Shown here piece after piece: positions 45,399 through 54,197 of a stretch of DNA of 64,000 nucleotides (positions within the stretch are counted from its first letter, which is position 1; the number at the start of each line of letters is the position of its first letter). The position numbers and the translations under genes were made by a program. A model generated the notes under the pieces. The model ran no database searches. It was not told where the DNA came from and saw only the letters and a program-made list of their open reading frames with translations. The DNA comes from Pseudomonas thivervalensis. GTDB lineage: Bacteria; Pseudomonadota; Gammaproteobacteria; Pseudomonadales; Pseudomonadaceae. The stretch covers positions 558,001-622,000 of the forward strand of contig NZ_LHVE01000020.1 in NCBI RefSeq assembly GCF_001269655.1. Reading direction: 5' to 3'.

Positions 45399-46295
45399 AT
45401 GAACGCGTTAACGCTGCCGGATGTGGCTGCGCAGGTTTCACGTCAAACCCTGCCACTTGATTGGGTGGGCATGTGTGGTATCGCAACGCCGGTATTGATT
45501 GACGGCCAGCGTCTAAGCGCAACGGCCGACGCTGGTGTCAGCCTCGATGACGGCGAAGCGCGCGGCATTCACATGTCGCGCTTATATCTGGCGCTGGGGG
45601 TGCTTGAAGAGACACCACTTTCGCCAGCGCTATTGCGCCGAATCCTGAAGCAATTCCTCGACAGCCATGAAGGCTTGTCCCAGTCGGCTTCGCTCAGCGT
45701 GCATACCGATCTATTGCTCAAGCGTCCGGCGTTAATCAGCCCGTTGATGGGTTGGAAAGGCTATCCGGTGAGTGTCGAAGCTCACTTGAAAAACACAATG
45801 TTCCACGTGGAACTGAAAATCCAGATTCCCTATTCCTCGACTTGCCCGTGCTCGGCAGCCCTTTCCCGGCAGTTGATTCAGCAGCAATTCGTCGACGAAT
45901 TTGCCAACAAGAAACTCGAGCACGCCGAAATCCTGGCTTGGTTGGGTTCATCGAACGGCATTGTCGCCACCCCGCATAGCCAGCGCAGTACCGCGACCCT
46001 GACCCTGCGCCTGGACGCCGACGTCGAGGAATTGCCGCTGCAGTCGTTCATCAACGAAGCCGAAGCAGCCCTCGGCACCGCTGTGCAGACCGCCGTCAAA
46101 CGCGCCGATGAGCAAGCATTCGCCCTGGCCAACGGCCAAAACCTGATGTTCTGCGAAGACGCTGCGCGGCGACTGAGCACCGCCCTGGCCCGGTCCCCCG
46201 AGATCACGGCCTTGGACGTGCGCGTCGTTCATTCCGAAAGCCTCCATGCCCATGACGCCGTGGCGCAAAGCCGCTGGACCCGAGACCTATCATGA
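45399..46295 (+). CDS. folE2: GTP cyclohydrolase FolE2 (type IB)
   Basis: This 298-residue enzyme makes 7,8-dihydroneopterin triphosphate from GTP for folate, replacing the zinc-dependent FolE when zinc is limiting because it accepts other metals. Family motifs: YSSTCPCSAALSRQ (metal-ligand Cys), GIVATPHSQRS, MFCEDAARRLS and VRVVHSESLHAHDAVA (ligand His region). ATG 45399 follows a Zur box by 33 bp. The coding sequence contains a perfect parS site at 45800, read as M-F-H-V-E-L. Its end overlaps the ATPase gene by four bases, giving a folE2-ATPase-permease-binding protein operon. Confidence 0.94.
   Translation: MNALTLPDVAAQVSRQTLPLDWVGMCGIATPVLIDGQRLSATADAGVSLDDGEARGIHMSRLYLALGVLEETPLSPALLRRILKQFLDSHEGLSQSASLSVHTDLLLKRPALISPLMGWKGYPVSVEAHLKNTMFHVELKIQIPYSSTCPCSAALSRQLIQQQFVDEFANKKLEHAEILAWLGSSNGIVATPHSQRSTATLTLRLDADVEELPLQSFINEAEAALGTAVQTAVKRADEQAFALANGQNLMFCEDAARRLSTALARSPEITALDVRVVHSESLHAHDAVAQSRWTRDLS
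45800..45813. promoter_or_regulatory. parS site 2 (inside folE2)
   Basis: GTTCCACGTGGAAC, preceded by T, is a perfect 14-bp parS palindrome within the folE2 coding sequence, 516 bp from parS site 1. Confidence 0.88.
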
Positions 46296-46960
46296 TCAAC
46301 TGCCAAGCACTGCTCTGGGGCATTCCCGGGCAACCGCTCACGCCGCCACTCGCCATGGAACGACCGGCAGGCAGCCTCACCGCCATCATCGGGGCCAACG
46401 GCTCGGGCAAAAGCAGCCTGTTGAAAGTCATCGCGGGACTGCAAAAACCACTGTCTGGCAACGTCACCCTGGAGGTTCCACGGCGTGGCGGGGTTTCGTT
46501 CATGCCCCAGCAGCAGCATCTGGACCGGCAGTTTCCCATCAGTTTGCAAGAGTTGGTGGCCGCCGGTGCTTGGGGTAATCGGCATACACCGGCGATGCGC
46601 AGACAGTTGCTGCAGACCGTACTGGAGGATTGGGCGCTGAGCGGCCTCGAGCATCGTCCCTTAATGGCGCTGTCCGGGGGCGAGTTGCAACGTGCCCTGC
46701 TCGCCCGGCTGAGCCTGGCGGAGGCACCCTTGTTGTTGCTCGACGAACCCCACGCCGCCCTCGACGAACAAGGCCAGGCGCTCCTGTGGAAACACATTCA
46801 TCGCTGGCATGCCTCAGGCAGAACTATCGTGATGGTGTGTCATGATTTGGCGGCGGTACGGCAACATGTCGCCCATACGCTGCTGATCAGAAATACCGGC
46901 TGCGTGCTGGGCCGCAGTGTCGACTTGATTGCCCAACAACCCCAAACGTGGGTGGCTTGA
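46292..46960 (+). CDS. Zinc-type ABC transporter ATP-binding protein (ZnuC-like)
   Basis: This 222-residue ATPase has Walker A IIGANGSGKSS (about 32-42), Q-loop FMPQQQHLDRQFP, signature LSGGELQRALLARL and Walker B LLLLDEPHAALDEQG, with switch His in VCHDL. The sequence follows the metal-uptake ABC subfamily (ZnuC/MntB) in length and Q-loop. It overlaps folE2 (ATGA) and the permease gene (one base). This is a second metal transporter distinct from the classical znuABC-zur locus, which is not in the window. Confidence 0.88.
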   Translation: MINCQALLWGIPGQPLTPPLAMERPAGSLTAIIGANGSGKSSLLKVIAGLQKPLSGNVTLEVPRRGGVSFMPQQQHLDRQFPISLQELVAAGAWGNRHTPAMRRQLLQTVLEDWALSGLEHRPLMALSGGELQRALLARLSLAEAPLLLLDEPHAALDEQGQALLWKHIHRWHASGRTIVMVCHDLAAVRQHVAHTLLIRNTGCVLGRSVDLIAQQPQTWVA

Positions 46961-47826
46961 TGCTCGCGGCCACTCATTTCTGGCAACCGTTCCAAGAGTT
47001 TGTCTTCATGCGCCGGGCCTTGCTGGGCGGCCTGGTGTTGGCGTGCAGCACAGCTCCGTTGGGTGTGTTCCTAATTCTTCGGCGCATGAGCCTGATCGGT
47101 GACGCCGTCGCTCATGGCATCCTGCCCGGTGCCGCCCTGGGCTTCTGGTTTGCCGGGTTGAGCCTGCCCGCCTTGACCATCGGCGGCCTGGGCGCGGGCT
47201 TGAGCATGGCCGGGCTCGCCGCGTGGATTACCCGGCGCACCGGCCTGCGAGAGGACGCCAGCCTCGCGGCGATTTATCCCATTTCCCTGGCGGCCGGCGT
47301 GTTGATCCTCGGCATGGCCGGCAAACGCCTGGACTTGCTGCACCTACTGTTTGGCTCGGCCTTGGCGGTGGACGGCCCGACCCTCACCGGCATGTTGTGG
47401 GTTTCCGGTGCCAGTCTGGTCGCGATGGCGTTGATTTATCGACCGCTGCTGCTCGATACGCTGGACCCGCTGTTCCTGCAAACCGTCAGTCGTCTCGGCC
47501 CGTTGGCCCACGGCGTGTTCCTGACCTTGGTGGTGCTGAACCTGGTGATCGGCTTCCAGGCCATCGGCGCGCTGATGGTGGTCGGCCTGATGATGCTGCC
47601 GGCCGCCGCGTCGCGATTCTGGAGCCGTCGCCTGCCGCTGCTGATGCTGATCGCCGGCCTGCTCGGCTGCCTCTCGGTTTGGCTTGGCCTGTTGCTGTCC
47701 TTCTATTACTCACTGCCCAGCGGGCCATCCATCGTTCTGGTGGCGGGCGTGTTGTATCTGTTGTCGGTGGTATTCGGTCCGGTGCACGGTTTGCTGCGCC
47801 GCCCGCCTTTGCTCACATCCCAATGA
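46960..47826 (+). CDS. Zinc-type ABC transporter permease (ZnuB-like)
   Basis: This 288-residue ABC-3 family permease has eight or so hydrophobic helices and the family start FMRRALLGGLVLACSTAPLGVFLILRRMSLIGDAVAHGILPGAALG, as in ZnuB/MntC. ATG 46960 shares a base with the ATPase stop codon. It is the membrane channel of the Zur-controlled importer; metal specificity is inferred from operon context. Confidence 0.9.
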   Translation: MLAATHFWQPFQEFVFMRRALLGGLVLACSTAPLGVFLILRRMSLIGDAVAHGILPGAALGFWFAGLSLPALTIGGLGAGLSMAGLAAWITRRTGLREDASLAAIYPISLAAGVLILGMAGKRLDLLHLLFGSALAVDGPTLTGMLWVSGASLVAMALIYRPLLLDTLDPLFLQTVSRLGPLAHGVFLTLVVLNLVIGFQAIGALMVVGLMMLPAAASRFWSRRLPLLMLIAGLLGCLSVWLGLLLSFYYSLPSGPSIVLVAGVLYLLSVVFGPVHGLLRRPPLLTSQ

Positions 47827-47837
47827 GGTGTCTCCCG

Positions 47838-48713
47838 ATGCGCGTTCTGCTCGTGCTACTCAGTCTGATGCTGTCCATGTCCCTGTCCGCCGCCGAAAAA
47901 CTCCAGGTCGTGACCAGCTTCAGCATCCTCGCCGACATGACCCAGCAGGTCGGCGGTGAGCATATTCAAATCACCAACATGGTCGGGCCGGACGCCGATG
48001 CACATACCTACGAACCCACGCCGGATGACGCCAAGGCATTGCTCAAGGCAAAACTGATCATCAAGAATGGCTTGGGCTTCGAGCCGTGGCTGGACCGTCT
48101 GGTGACCAGCACCGAAACCAGCGCCCCCGTGATCAGCGCCAGCCGCGGCGTTATCCCGCGGTCATTGGACGAGGATGGCGAAACCGTCCCCGACCCGCAC
48201 GCGTGGCACAACCTGGCGAACGCCGAGCTGTACGTCAGTAACATCACCAAGGCACTGGAAGCGGCCGACCCGGCCAACAAGGCCGATTACGAACGCAACA
48301 GCCAGGCGTACCTGAAGAAGATCTATGCCCTGCTTGCCGAAGCCAAGACCAAGCTCGGCGCATTGCCTGCCGGTAATCGCAAGATCGTGACCTCCCACGA
48401 TGCTTTCGGTTACCTGGGCCAGGCCTATGGCATCGACTTCATGGCGCCCCAGGGTTTGTCCACCGAGCGCGAACCGTCGGCGGCAGAAGTCGCGGCGCTG
48501 ATTACCCAGATCCGTCAGGCGAAGGTCAAAGCGGTGTTCATGGAAAACATCAAGGATGCGCGCCTGCTCAAGCAGATCGCCGATGAGAGTGGCGCCCATA
48601 TTGGCGGCACGTTGTACTCTGATGCGCTTGCTGCCAGCGGACCGGCCAGTACGTTCACTGGCCTGTTCGAGTACAACCTCAATACCTTGTATGAGGCGCT
48701 GAGTCGGCCTTGA
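47838..48713 (+). CDS. Metal ABC transporter substrate-binding protein (ZnuA/cluster A-I)
   Basis: This 291-residue periplasmic protein has signal peptide RVLLVLLSLMLSMSLSAA. The metal-ligand set of cluster A-I proteins is visible: H in DADAHTYEPTPDDA, H in DPHAWHNLAN, H in TSHDAFGYLG and D in GTLYSDAL. It lacks the histidine-rich charged loop of classical ZnuA; the corresponding segment is short (SLDEDGETVPDPH). GAGGTG lies 7 nt before ATG 47838; an ATG at 47823 overlapping the permease stop is an alternative. Last gene of the folE2 operon. Confidence 0.9.
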   Translation: MRVLLVLLSLMLSMSLSAAEKLQVVTSFSILADMTQQVGGEHIQITNMVGPDADAHTYEPTPDDAKALLKAKLIIKNGLGFEPWLDRLVTSTETSAPVISASRGVIPRSLDEDGETVPDPHAWHNLANAELYVSNITKALEAADPANKADYERNSQAYLKKIYALLAEAKTKLGALPAGNRKIVTSHDAFGYLGQAYGIDFMAPQGLSTEREPSAAEVAALITQIRQAKVKAVFMENIKDARLLKQIADESGAHIGGTLYSDALAASGPASTFTGLFEYNLNTLYEALSRP

Positions 48714-48743
48714 TCAGGCTGTGTAAAGGGGGGGGAGGCATTA

Positions 48744-48786
48744 GGGCTGCTGCGCAGCCCAGCGCGAGCAAGCTCCCTCGCCACAG
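48744..48786. repeat. Single REP with adjoining hairpin
   Basis: GGGCTG-CTGCG-CAGCCC hairpin followed by AGCGCGAGCAAGCTCCCTCG and CCACAG, the same unit as the right-hand copy at 13834-13876. No partner is evident nearby. Confidence 0.7.
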
Positions 48787-48803
48787 CGTTGCTGTCGCTT
48801 GAA

Positions 48804-48828
48804 ACGGTCAAGCCCTCGGCTTGACCGT
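48804..48828 (-). terminator. Hairpin across the DUF3617 stop codon
   Basis: ACGGTCAAGCC and GGCTTGACCGT form a perfect 11-bp stem with a 3-nt loop, spanning the stop codon of the DUF3617 gene. There is no long T-tract (CGTTTC follows on the - strand), so it may act with Rho or protect the 3' end. Confidence 0.45.
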
Positions 48829-49329
48829 CCCGCAATCCTGCCCCAGCCACACCGCGCGTGTGTCGAGGCTGCCGTTCTGCTGGATGCCGGTGGCGTTAAA
48901 AGTGCCATTGACCTTGGTAGTGAATTCGCGATCGCTCTGGAACGTCGCGACCCCATTACCCTGGGCTTTCGGGCAACTGAAACGAAACTTCCACTGATTG
49001 CCGGTGCGCTCGGTGATTTGCTGCTTGCAACCCGATTGCGGGTCTTGCAGCGGAATATCATTGGTTTGCACCTGCGCCGGGGTCAGGCACACGCGAATGC
49101 CTTTGCCACCCATGGTGATCCCCTGCTTTTCCAGCATCGCCCGTTGCTCCGGGGTCATCTGGGTTTGCAACTGGCCGAGGATCAGTTGCAGGTCCGGCAG
49201 GTTCTGGTTATCGACCTTCATGTTGCTGGTGGTCAATTCCCACAAACCCGGCTGAAGCATCTGCGCCTGAGCCGCCATCGGCACCGACAAACCTATCGCC
49301 AAGGCCACACCCAGCAGACGAACATTCAT
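48808..49329 (-). CDS. DUF3617 periplasmic protein
   Basis: This 173-residue protein has signal peptide RLLGVALAIGLSVPMAAQAQ and the DUF3617 start MLQPGLWELTTSNMKVDNQNLP, followed by CLTPAQ, GCKQQITERTGNQWKFRFSCPKAQGNGVATF and a C-terminal strand region. Four cysteines could form two disulfides. ATG 49329 has GGAG 8 nt upstream. Family function is not established. It converges on the zinc-transport operon; nothing ties it to zinc. Confidence 0.87.
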   Translation of the reverse strand: MNVRLLGVALAIGLSVPMAAQAQMLQPGLWELTTSNMKVDNQNLPDLQLILGQLQTQMTPEQRAMLEKQGITMGGKGIRVCLTPAQVQTNDIPLQDPQSGCKQQITERTGNQWKFRFSCPKAQGNGVATFQSDREFTTKVNGTFNATGIQQNGSLDTRAVWLGQDCGTVKPRA

Positions 49330-49470
49330 TGCACAAACTCCAGAGGACAAGTGGCCGTTAGACGTCGGCCACGGGCTTCGGTTCAGGCCCCGCTCAAGTG
49401 AATTAAATAGCGACATTCGCCCTGGAACATGGTCTGTTAGGCATTGAAACCTCAGGAGCTAGGCTGTCCC

Positions 49471-50910
49471 ATGGATTATTTCGGCCCGCATGTTTTCGGT
49501 TACCTGATCGCGCTGCTCCATACCCTGGGTTCCATCGCCGCCGTCCACGCCGTACTGACGGTTCGCACCGCACAGGGTTCGATTGCCTGGGCCCTGTCGC
49601 TGATGTTCATTCCCTACCTGACGCTGATTCCTTATCTGGTGTTCGGCCGCAGCACGTTCGATGGCTACATCAAGGCGCGCCGGCAAGCCAACGAAGAAAT
49701 GCGCAAAGCGATCTCCGAGCTGAACTGGCGCCCTTGGGTCGAAGAAGCCCTGACCGCGCGCGCCTCCCAGGCCTACGCTTCGTTACGGGCCATGCCGAAA
49801 CTGGGACGCGCGCCGTGCCTGGCGAATAACCAGGTGCGTTTGCTGGTCAACGGTCACGCCACGTTCGAGGCGATTTTCCAGGCCGTCGAGCAGGCACGAC
49901 AGGCCGTGCTGATTCAGTTTTTCATCATCCATGACGACCGCCTCGGCCAACGCCTGCAAACACTGCTCTTGAAGAAAGCCGCCGAAGGCGTGGCGGTGTA
50001 CCTGCTCTATGACCGCATCGGCAGCCACTCCCTGCCCCATCACTATGTGCAGACCCTGCGCGACGGTGGCGTCCACGTAAAAGCGTTCGCCACCCGCAGC
50101 GGTTGGCTCAATCGGTTCCAGGTCAATTTTCGCAATCATCGCAAGATCGTCGTGGTAGACGGCGTGCAAGGGTTCGTCGGCGGGCACAACGTCGGTGACG
50201 AATACATGGGCGACAAACCACCCTTGGCACCGTGGCGCGACACCCATGTGCAAGTGCGCGGGCCGGTGGTGGCGAGCATGCAGGAGTCGTTCGCCGAAGA
50301 CTGGTTCTGGGCGGCCCGTTCGCTGCCTCCACTGATCCTGCCAGACAGCTATCCAGACGACGGCGTGCTGTGCCAGTTGCTGGCCAGCGGCCCGGCGGAC
50401 CCCTATGAAACCTGCTCATTGTTTTTCGTCGAGGCCATTCACGCCGCCAGCGAACGCGTCTGGATCACCACGCCCTACTTCATCCCCGACGAAGCGGTGT
50501 TCGCCGCCTTACGCCTGGCGGTCCTGCGCGGCGTGGATGTGCGCATCCTGCTGCCCTCGCGGCCCGACCACAAGATCGTCTATGCCGCGTCGAGCCTGTA
50601 TGCGTTTGAAGCGGTGCGAGCCGGCGTGCGGATGTTCCGTTATGGGCCGGGTTTCCTGCATCAGAAAGTGGTACTGATCGATCAGGAAATCAGCGCCATC
50701 GGCAGCGCGAACCTGGACAACCGTTCGTTCCGATTGAATTTCGAGGTCATGCTGCTCACCGTGGATATCCCCTTCGCCACCGAGGTCGAGCAGATGCTTG
50801 AGCTGGACTTCGCCCAGGCCCAGGAAATCGACAAGCAGGAAAGCCGGGAGACCCACCGCCTGCAGCAGGTCGGCATGCGGATCGCCCGGCTTATTTCACC
50901 GATACTCTAA
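49471..50910 (+). CDS. cls: Cardiolipin synthase
   Basis: This 479-residue inner-membrane phospholipase D-superfamily enzyme condenses two phosphatidylglycerols to cardiolipin. Two N-terminal transmembrane segments (about 5-60) precede the two HKD active sites: FRNHRKIVVVDGVQGFVGGHN and PGFLHQKVVLIDQEISAIGSAN. ATG 49471 gives the usual ClsA start; AGGAG is 12 nt upstream. The last four bases overlap the convergent cyclopropane synthase gene end, so these two lipid-modifying genes are tail to tail. Confidence 0.95.
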   Translation: MDYFGPHVFGYLIALLHTLGSIAAVHAVLTVRTAQGSIAWALSLMFIPYLTLIPYLVFGRSTFDGYIKARRQANEEMRKAISELNWRPWVEEALTARASQAYASLRAMPKLGRAPCLANNQVRLLVNGHATFEAIFQAVEQARQAVLIQFFIIHDDRLGQRLQTLLLKKAAEGVAVYLLYDRIGSHSLPHHYVQTLRDGGVHVKAFATRSGWLNRFQVNFRNHRKIVVVDGVQGFVGGHNVGDEYMGDKPPLAPWRDTHVQVRGPVVASMQESFAEDWFWAARSLPPLILPDSYPDDGVLCQLLASGPADPYETCSLFFVEAIHAASERVWITTPYFIPDEAVFAALRLAVLRGVDVRILLPSRPDHKIVYAASSLYAFEAVRAGVRMFRYGPGFLHQKVVLIDQEISAIGSANLDNRSFRLNFEVMLLTVDIPFATEVEQMLELDFAQAQEIDKQESRETHRLQQVGMRIARLISPIL

Positions 50911-52094
50911 GGGACGTAGAGATCGTCGCGGGTCCAAGGCAACTCGTGGCTGCCGTCGGCGTGGGCCTTCACCGCCAGGATCTGGTGAAGATTGATCCAG
51001 CCCTTGGCGAACGCGTAGGCGCAGCCGGCCAGGTACAAACGCCAGATCCGCAAGGCCTGCTCCGGCACTTCCTTCGATGCTGCCTCAAGGTTGTCCTCCA
51101 GACGTTCACTCCAGTGATCGAGCGTGCGCGCATAGTGCATACGCAGGCTTTCCACGTCGACGATCTCCAGCCCCGCTTCGCTGATCTGGGCGGAAATCAT
51201 CGACAGGTGCGGCAGCTCGCCGTTGGGGAAAACATACTTCTCAATGAATTCGCCCGCGCCGCGACCGACCGGACGCCCGTCGGTGTGCTTGGCGGTGATG
51301 CCATGGTTCATCACCAGCCCGCCCTCGCGCACGGCGCCGAACAGCGTCTTGCAGTACTGCTCGAGGTTGGCGTGGCCAACATGCTCGAACATGCCCACGC
51401 TGACTACTTTGTCGAAGCGCCCGTCTTGGGGCAAATCGCGGTAATCCAACAATTGCAGCTCGACCTGATCCTCCAGACCGTCTGCCTTGACCCGTTCCCG
51501 GGCCAGGGTGAGCTGCGCCTTGCTCAGGGTGATGCCGAAGACCTTGGCACCGAACTCCCGCGCGGCGTATCGCGCCAGACCGCCCCAGCCGCAACCGACA
51601 TCCAGCAGGTAGTCGCCCGGCTGCAATCGCAGCTTGCGGCACAAATGACGGAATTTGGCCTGCTGGGCCTGTTCGAGGGTTTCGCTGCCTGTCTCGAAGT
51701 AGGCACAGGAATACGCCATGTCACTGTCGAGCCACAGCTGATAGAACGCGTTGGAAAGATCGTAGTGATAGGAGATCGCCTTGGCATCGGTTTCCTTGTC
51801 GTGGACCGAGCGCACCGGCTGGTTGCCGGCGCCATCCTCCACCAATGCCTGGCTCAGTTCATCGCAGACCCGAATGACTTCGTGGATCGAACCTTCGAGT
51901 TCCAGCTTACCTTCGACAAACGCCGCCCCCAATGCGTCCAGGCTGGGGTGGGTGAATTGCGCGACCATTTGTGGGTCCTTGACCACAATCGTGACGCTGG
52001 GGTCGTCACCCAGTGAAAACTCATGGCCATCCCAGAGCCGCAGTCGAAGCGGTAGATGCAGATTCTGTAAGGCCGGTGGAAGTTGCGCGAGCAT
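50907..52094 (-). CDS. cfa: Cyclopropane-fatty-acyl-phospholipid synthase
   Basis: This 395-residue SAM-dependent enzyme methylenates unsaturated acyl chains of membrane phospholipids. The SAM motif is LLDVGCGWGGLARYAARE, with family motifs ISYHYDLSNAFYQLWLDSDMAYSCAYF, FGITLSKAQ, VSVGMFEHVGHANLEQY and EFIEKYVFPNGELPHLS. ATG 52094 is preceded by AAGGGGG; an upstream extension to 52139 has no signal. Usually growth-phase regulated; no sigma-38 site is claimed here. Confidence 0.95.
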   Translation of the reverse strand: MLAQLPPALQNLHLPLRLRLWDGHEFSLGDDPSVTIVVKDPQMVAQFTHPSLDALGAAFVEGKLELEGSIHEVIRVCDELSQALVEDGAGNQPVRSVHDKETDAKAISYHYDLSNAFYQLWLDSDMAYSCAYFETGSETLEQAQQAKFRHLCRKLRLQPGDYLLDVGCGWGGLARYAAREFGAKVFGITLSKAQLTLARERVKADGLEDQVELQLLDYRDLPQDGRFDKVVSVGMFEHVGHANLEQYCKTLFGAVREGGLVMNHGITAKHTDGRPVGRGAGEFIEKYVFPNGELPHLSMISAQISEAGLEIVDVESLRMHYARTLDHWSERLEDNLEAASKEVPEQALRIWRLYLAGCAYAFAKGWINLHQILAVKAHADGSHELPWTRDDLYVP

Positions 52095-52154
52095 GGAAAA
52101 TCCCCCTTGTTTCAGACGTCTGAAATGAGGGTAGACCATGTTAGAAAAATAGCA

Positions 52155-52178
52155 GGCTATCGAATTTATAGCCTTTTT
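52155..52178. terminator. Rho-independent terminator between cfa and the hmtA-like operon
   Basis: GGCTAT-CGAATTT-ATAGCC followed by TTTTT on the + strand; on the - strand the same stem is followed by TGCTATTTTTC. It lies 100 bp after the P-type ATPase stop codon (- strand), so it most likely ends that operon's transcript before cfa. Confidence 0.65.
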
Positions 52179-52277
52179 CTATCGCTGTCCCATATCACTC
52201 CCTGTGACGGGTAAATGCTGCGGCGGTATGCCCTCTCCAATAGCAGACTGCACGTGTGACGCGCAGTTCGCCTGAAG

Positions 52278-54197
52278 TTATTCAACGGTGCCTTTCGCTT
52301 GGATCTTGAGCAATGGCTCATGGAACCGCAGCAAGCGCCCGGCATTACCCAAGACTAGCAGGGTACTCAAATTGTGCAGCAATGCTGCGATCATCGCCCC
52401 CGCCGCGCCAAGCCACCCGAAGGCGGCAAACGCGACGATGGCCAGTGTCCAGCCCAGGCCGATGATCACGTTGACCTGCAAGGTGCGTCGGCATTGGCGA
52501 CTCAATCGCACGCAGGTGCCAAGGCGCCGCAAGTCGCTGCCGATCAGCACGATGTCCGACGACGCCAGGGCGATGTCTGCACCGCCCGCGCCCATGGCGA
52601 CGCCCACCACCCCGGCCTTGAGTGCCAGGGAATCATTGATGCCATCGCCCACCACCATGGGACGGAACCCATGGTCGATTTCAGCCATGACCCGCTTGAG
52701 TTTGTCTTCCGGCAAGGCCTGGGCTTGCACGTCGCCGATGCCGACATCCCGGGCCAGGGTCGCGGCCACGCTCTGGCGGTCGCCGGTCAACAATAACTGA
52801 CGCCCCAGGCCCAACTCGCGCAGCTCGGCCATGGCCACCTGTGCCTCCGGCTTCACGCTGTCGGCCAACAGCAACCAGGCGAGAAACTGCCCGTCCAGGG
52901 ACAGGCCGGCAATCGGGCCGTCGTGCTCAGGGACTCCGGACGTTGGAATGCCCAACTGTGCAAACAACTCTGGCCGACCGAGCGCCGCTTCGCCCTGGGC
53001 TGTCATCGCGACCACCCCCAACCCCTGGCGCTCGCGAATGTCCGTCAGGGCCAGGCCATTGTCCTGCTCCACCAACCCCGCCAAGACACGACTGACCGGA
53101 TGACTGCTGGCCGACCCCAGGCTGGCGGCCAATGGCAGCAACAACGATGCGTGAACATCCTGGGCACGTTCGATGGATTGCAGGCGCAGCACGCCGTAGG
53201 TCAAGGTGCCGGTCTTGTCGACCACCAACGAGGTCAGGTCCGCCAGTTCTTCCAGGAAGGCCGAGCTGCGGATCAGGATCCCGTGGCGCGCCGCCACCGC
53301 GATCCCGGCAATGGCGGTGGCTGGCGCCGACAGCACCAACGCGCAAGGACAGGCGGCGACTAATACCGCCAGCATTGCCTGGGCATCATTGGTCACGAAC
53401 CAGGTCACTGCCGCCAGCAGCAACACCAATACCAGGTAACTGCCAGCGTAGCGCTCCAGCAAGCGGGTGATGGGTGGCTTGGAGCGTTCGGCGTTTTGCA
53501 TCAGGGCGATGACTTTGCCCAAGGTGGATTCTTCGCCGGTGCGGGTCACTTCCAGGCGCAGCAGGCCATCGAGGTTGATCGCCCCACCAAAGACTTCGGT
53601 GCCGACCACCGCCTCCAGCGGCACCGACTCACCGGTAATGGGCGCGGTGTCGAGGCTGGCCTGGCCGGACAGCACCCGACCATCGGCCGGCACCCGGTCA
53701 CCGGCGCGCACCTCGACGACATCGCCGGGCTGGAGCGTCGCGTTATCGACATCGATGATCGAGCCGTCGGCCTGCACCTTGCGACCCTGGCTGCGGGTCA
53801 ATTGACCAAGGGCATGGATCGCCTCCTGGGAACCGATGACACTGCGCTCTTCCAGCACATGACCAAAGATCATGATGATCGGCAGCAAGGCCGCCGTCAG
53901 CAGATCGCCGGTGGCCCAGGCACCGAGCATCGCCAGGGCGATCAGTTGGTCAGTGATTCCGTGCAAGCTTGGGTAACGCAAGCTGTACCAGGCCGAACGC
54001 ATCACCGGCACCGCCACCAGCAGCGAGGCGAACCCCAACAGCAGTTGGCTGACACCGCTCTGCTGCGGCGACCAAGCGCGCCATACCAGGCCCAATGCGA
54101 GCAAGCCGAGGGCGAGCATCGCCAAGGTCAGTTGCCGAGCGGCGATGCGTTGTTCCGTCGAGGACAACATCGGTGCTGCGGGGGGTTGGGCGGTCAT
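52278..54197 (-). CDS. hmtA: Heavy-metal P-type ATPase (HmtA-like, P1B)
   Basis: This 639-residue P1B ATPase lacks an N-terminal HMA metal-binding domain. Signatures: PITGESVPLE, transmembrane CPC in AACPCALVLSAPA, phosphorylation site DKTGTLT, SSHPVSR (HP) and GDGINDSLALKAG (the usual A-P after GDGIND is S-L). The last transmembrane helix has HNLSTLLVLGNAGRL. The operon of three SPFH proteins plus this ATPase corresponds to PA2439-PA2435, whose ATPase HmtA was reported to import zinc and copper rather than export them (literature recalled). Import is therefore the likelier direction here, by homology only. Confidence 0.82.
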   Translation of the reverse strand: MTAQPPAAPMLSSTEQRIAARQLTLAMLALGLLALGLVWRAWSPQQSGVSQLLLGFASLLVAVPVMRSAWYSLRYPSLHGITDQLIALAMLGAWATGDLLTAALLPIIMIFGHVLEERSVIGSQEAIHALGQLTRSQGRKVQADGSIIDVDNATLQPGDVVEVRAGDRVPADGRVLSGQASLDTAPITGESVPLEAVVGTEVFGGAINLDGLLRLEVTRTGEESTLGKVIALMQNAERSKPPITRLLERYAGSYLVLVLLLAAVTWFVTNDAQAMLAVLVAACPCALVLSAPATAIAGIAVAARHGILIRSSAFLEELADLTSLVVDKTGTLTYGVLRLQSIERAQDVHASLLLPLAASLGSASSHPVSRVLAGLVEQDNGLALTDIRERQGLGVVAMTAQGEAALGRPELFAQLGIPTSGVPEHDGPIAGLSLDGQFLAWLLLADSVKPEAQVAMAELRELGLGRQLLLTGDRQSVAATLARDVGIGDVQAQALPEDKLKRVMAEIDHGFRPMVVGDGINDSLALKAGVVGVAMGAGGADIALASSDIVLIGSDLRRLGTCVRLSRQCRRTLQVNVIIGLGWTLAIVAFAAFGWLGAAGAMIAALLHNLSTLLVLGNAGRLLRFHEPLLKIQAKGTVE

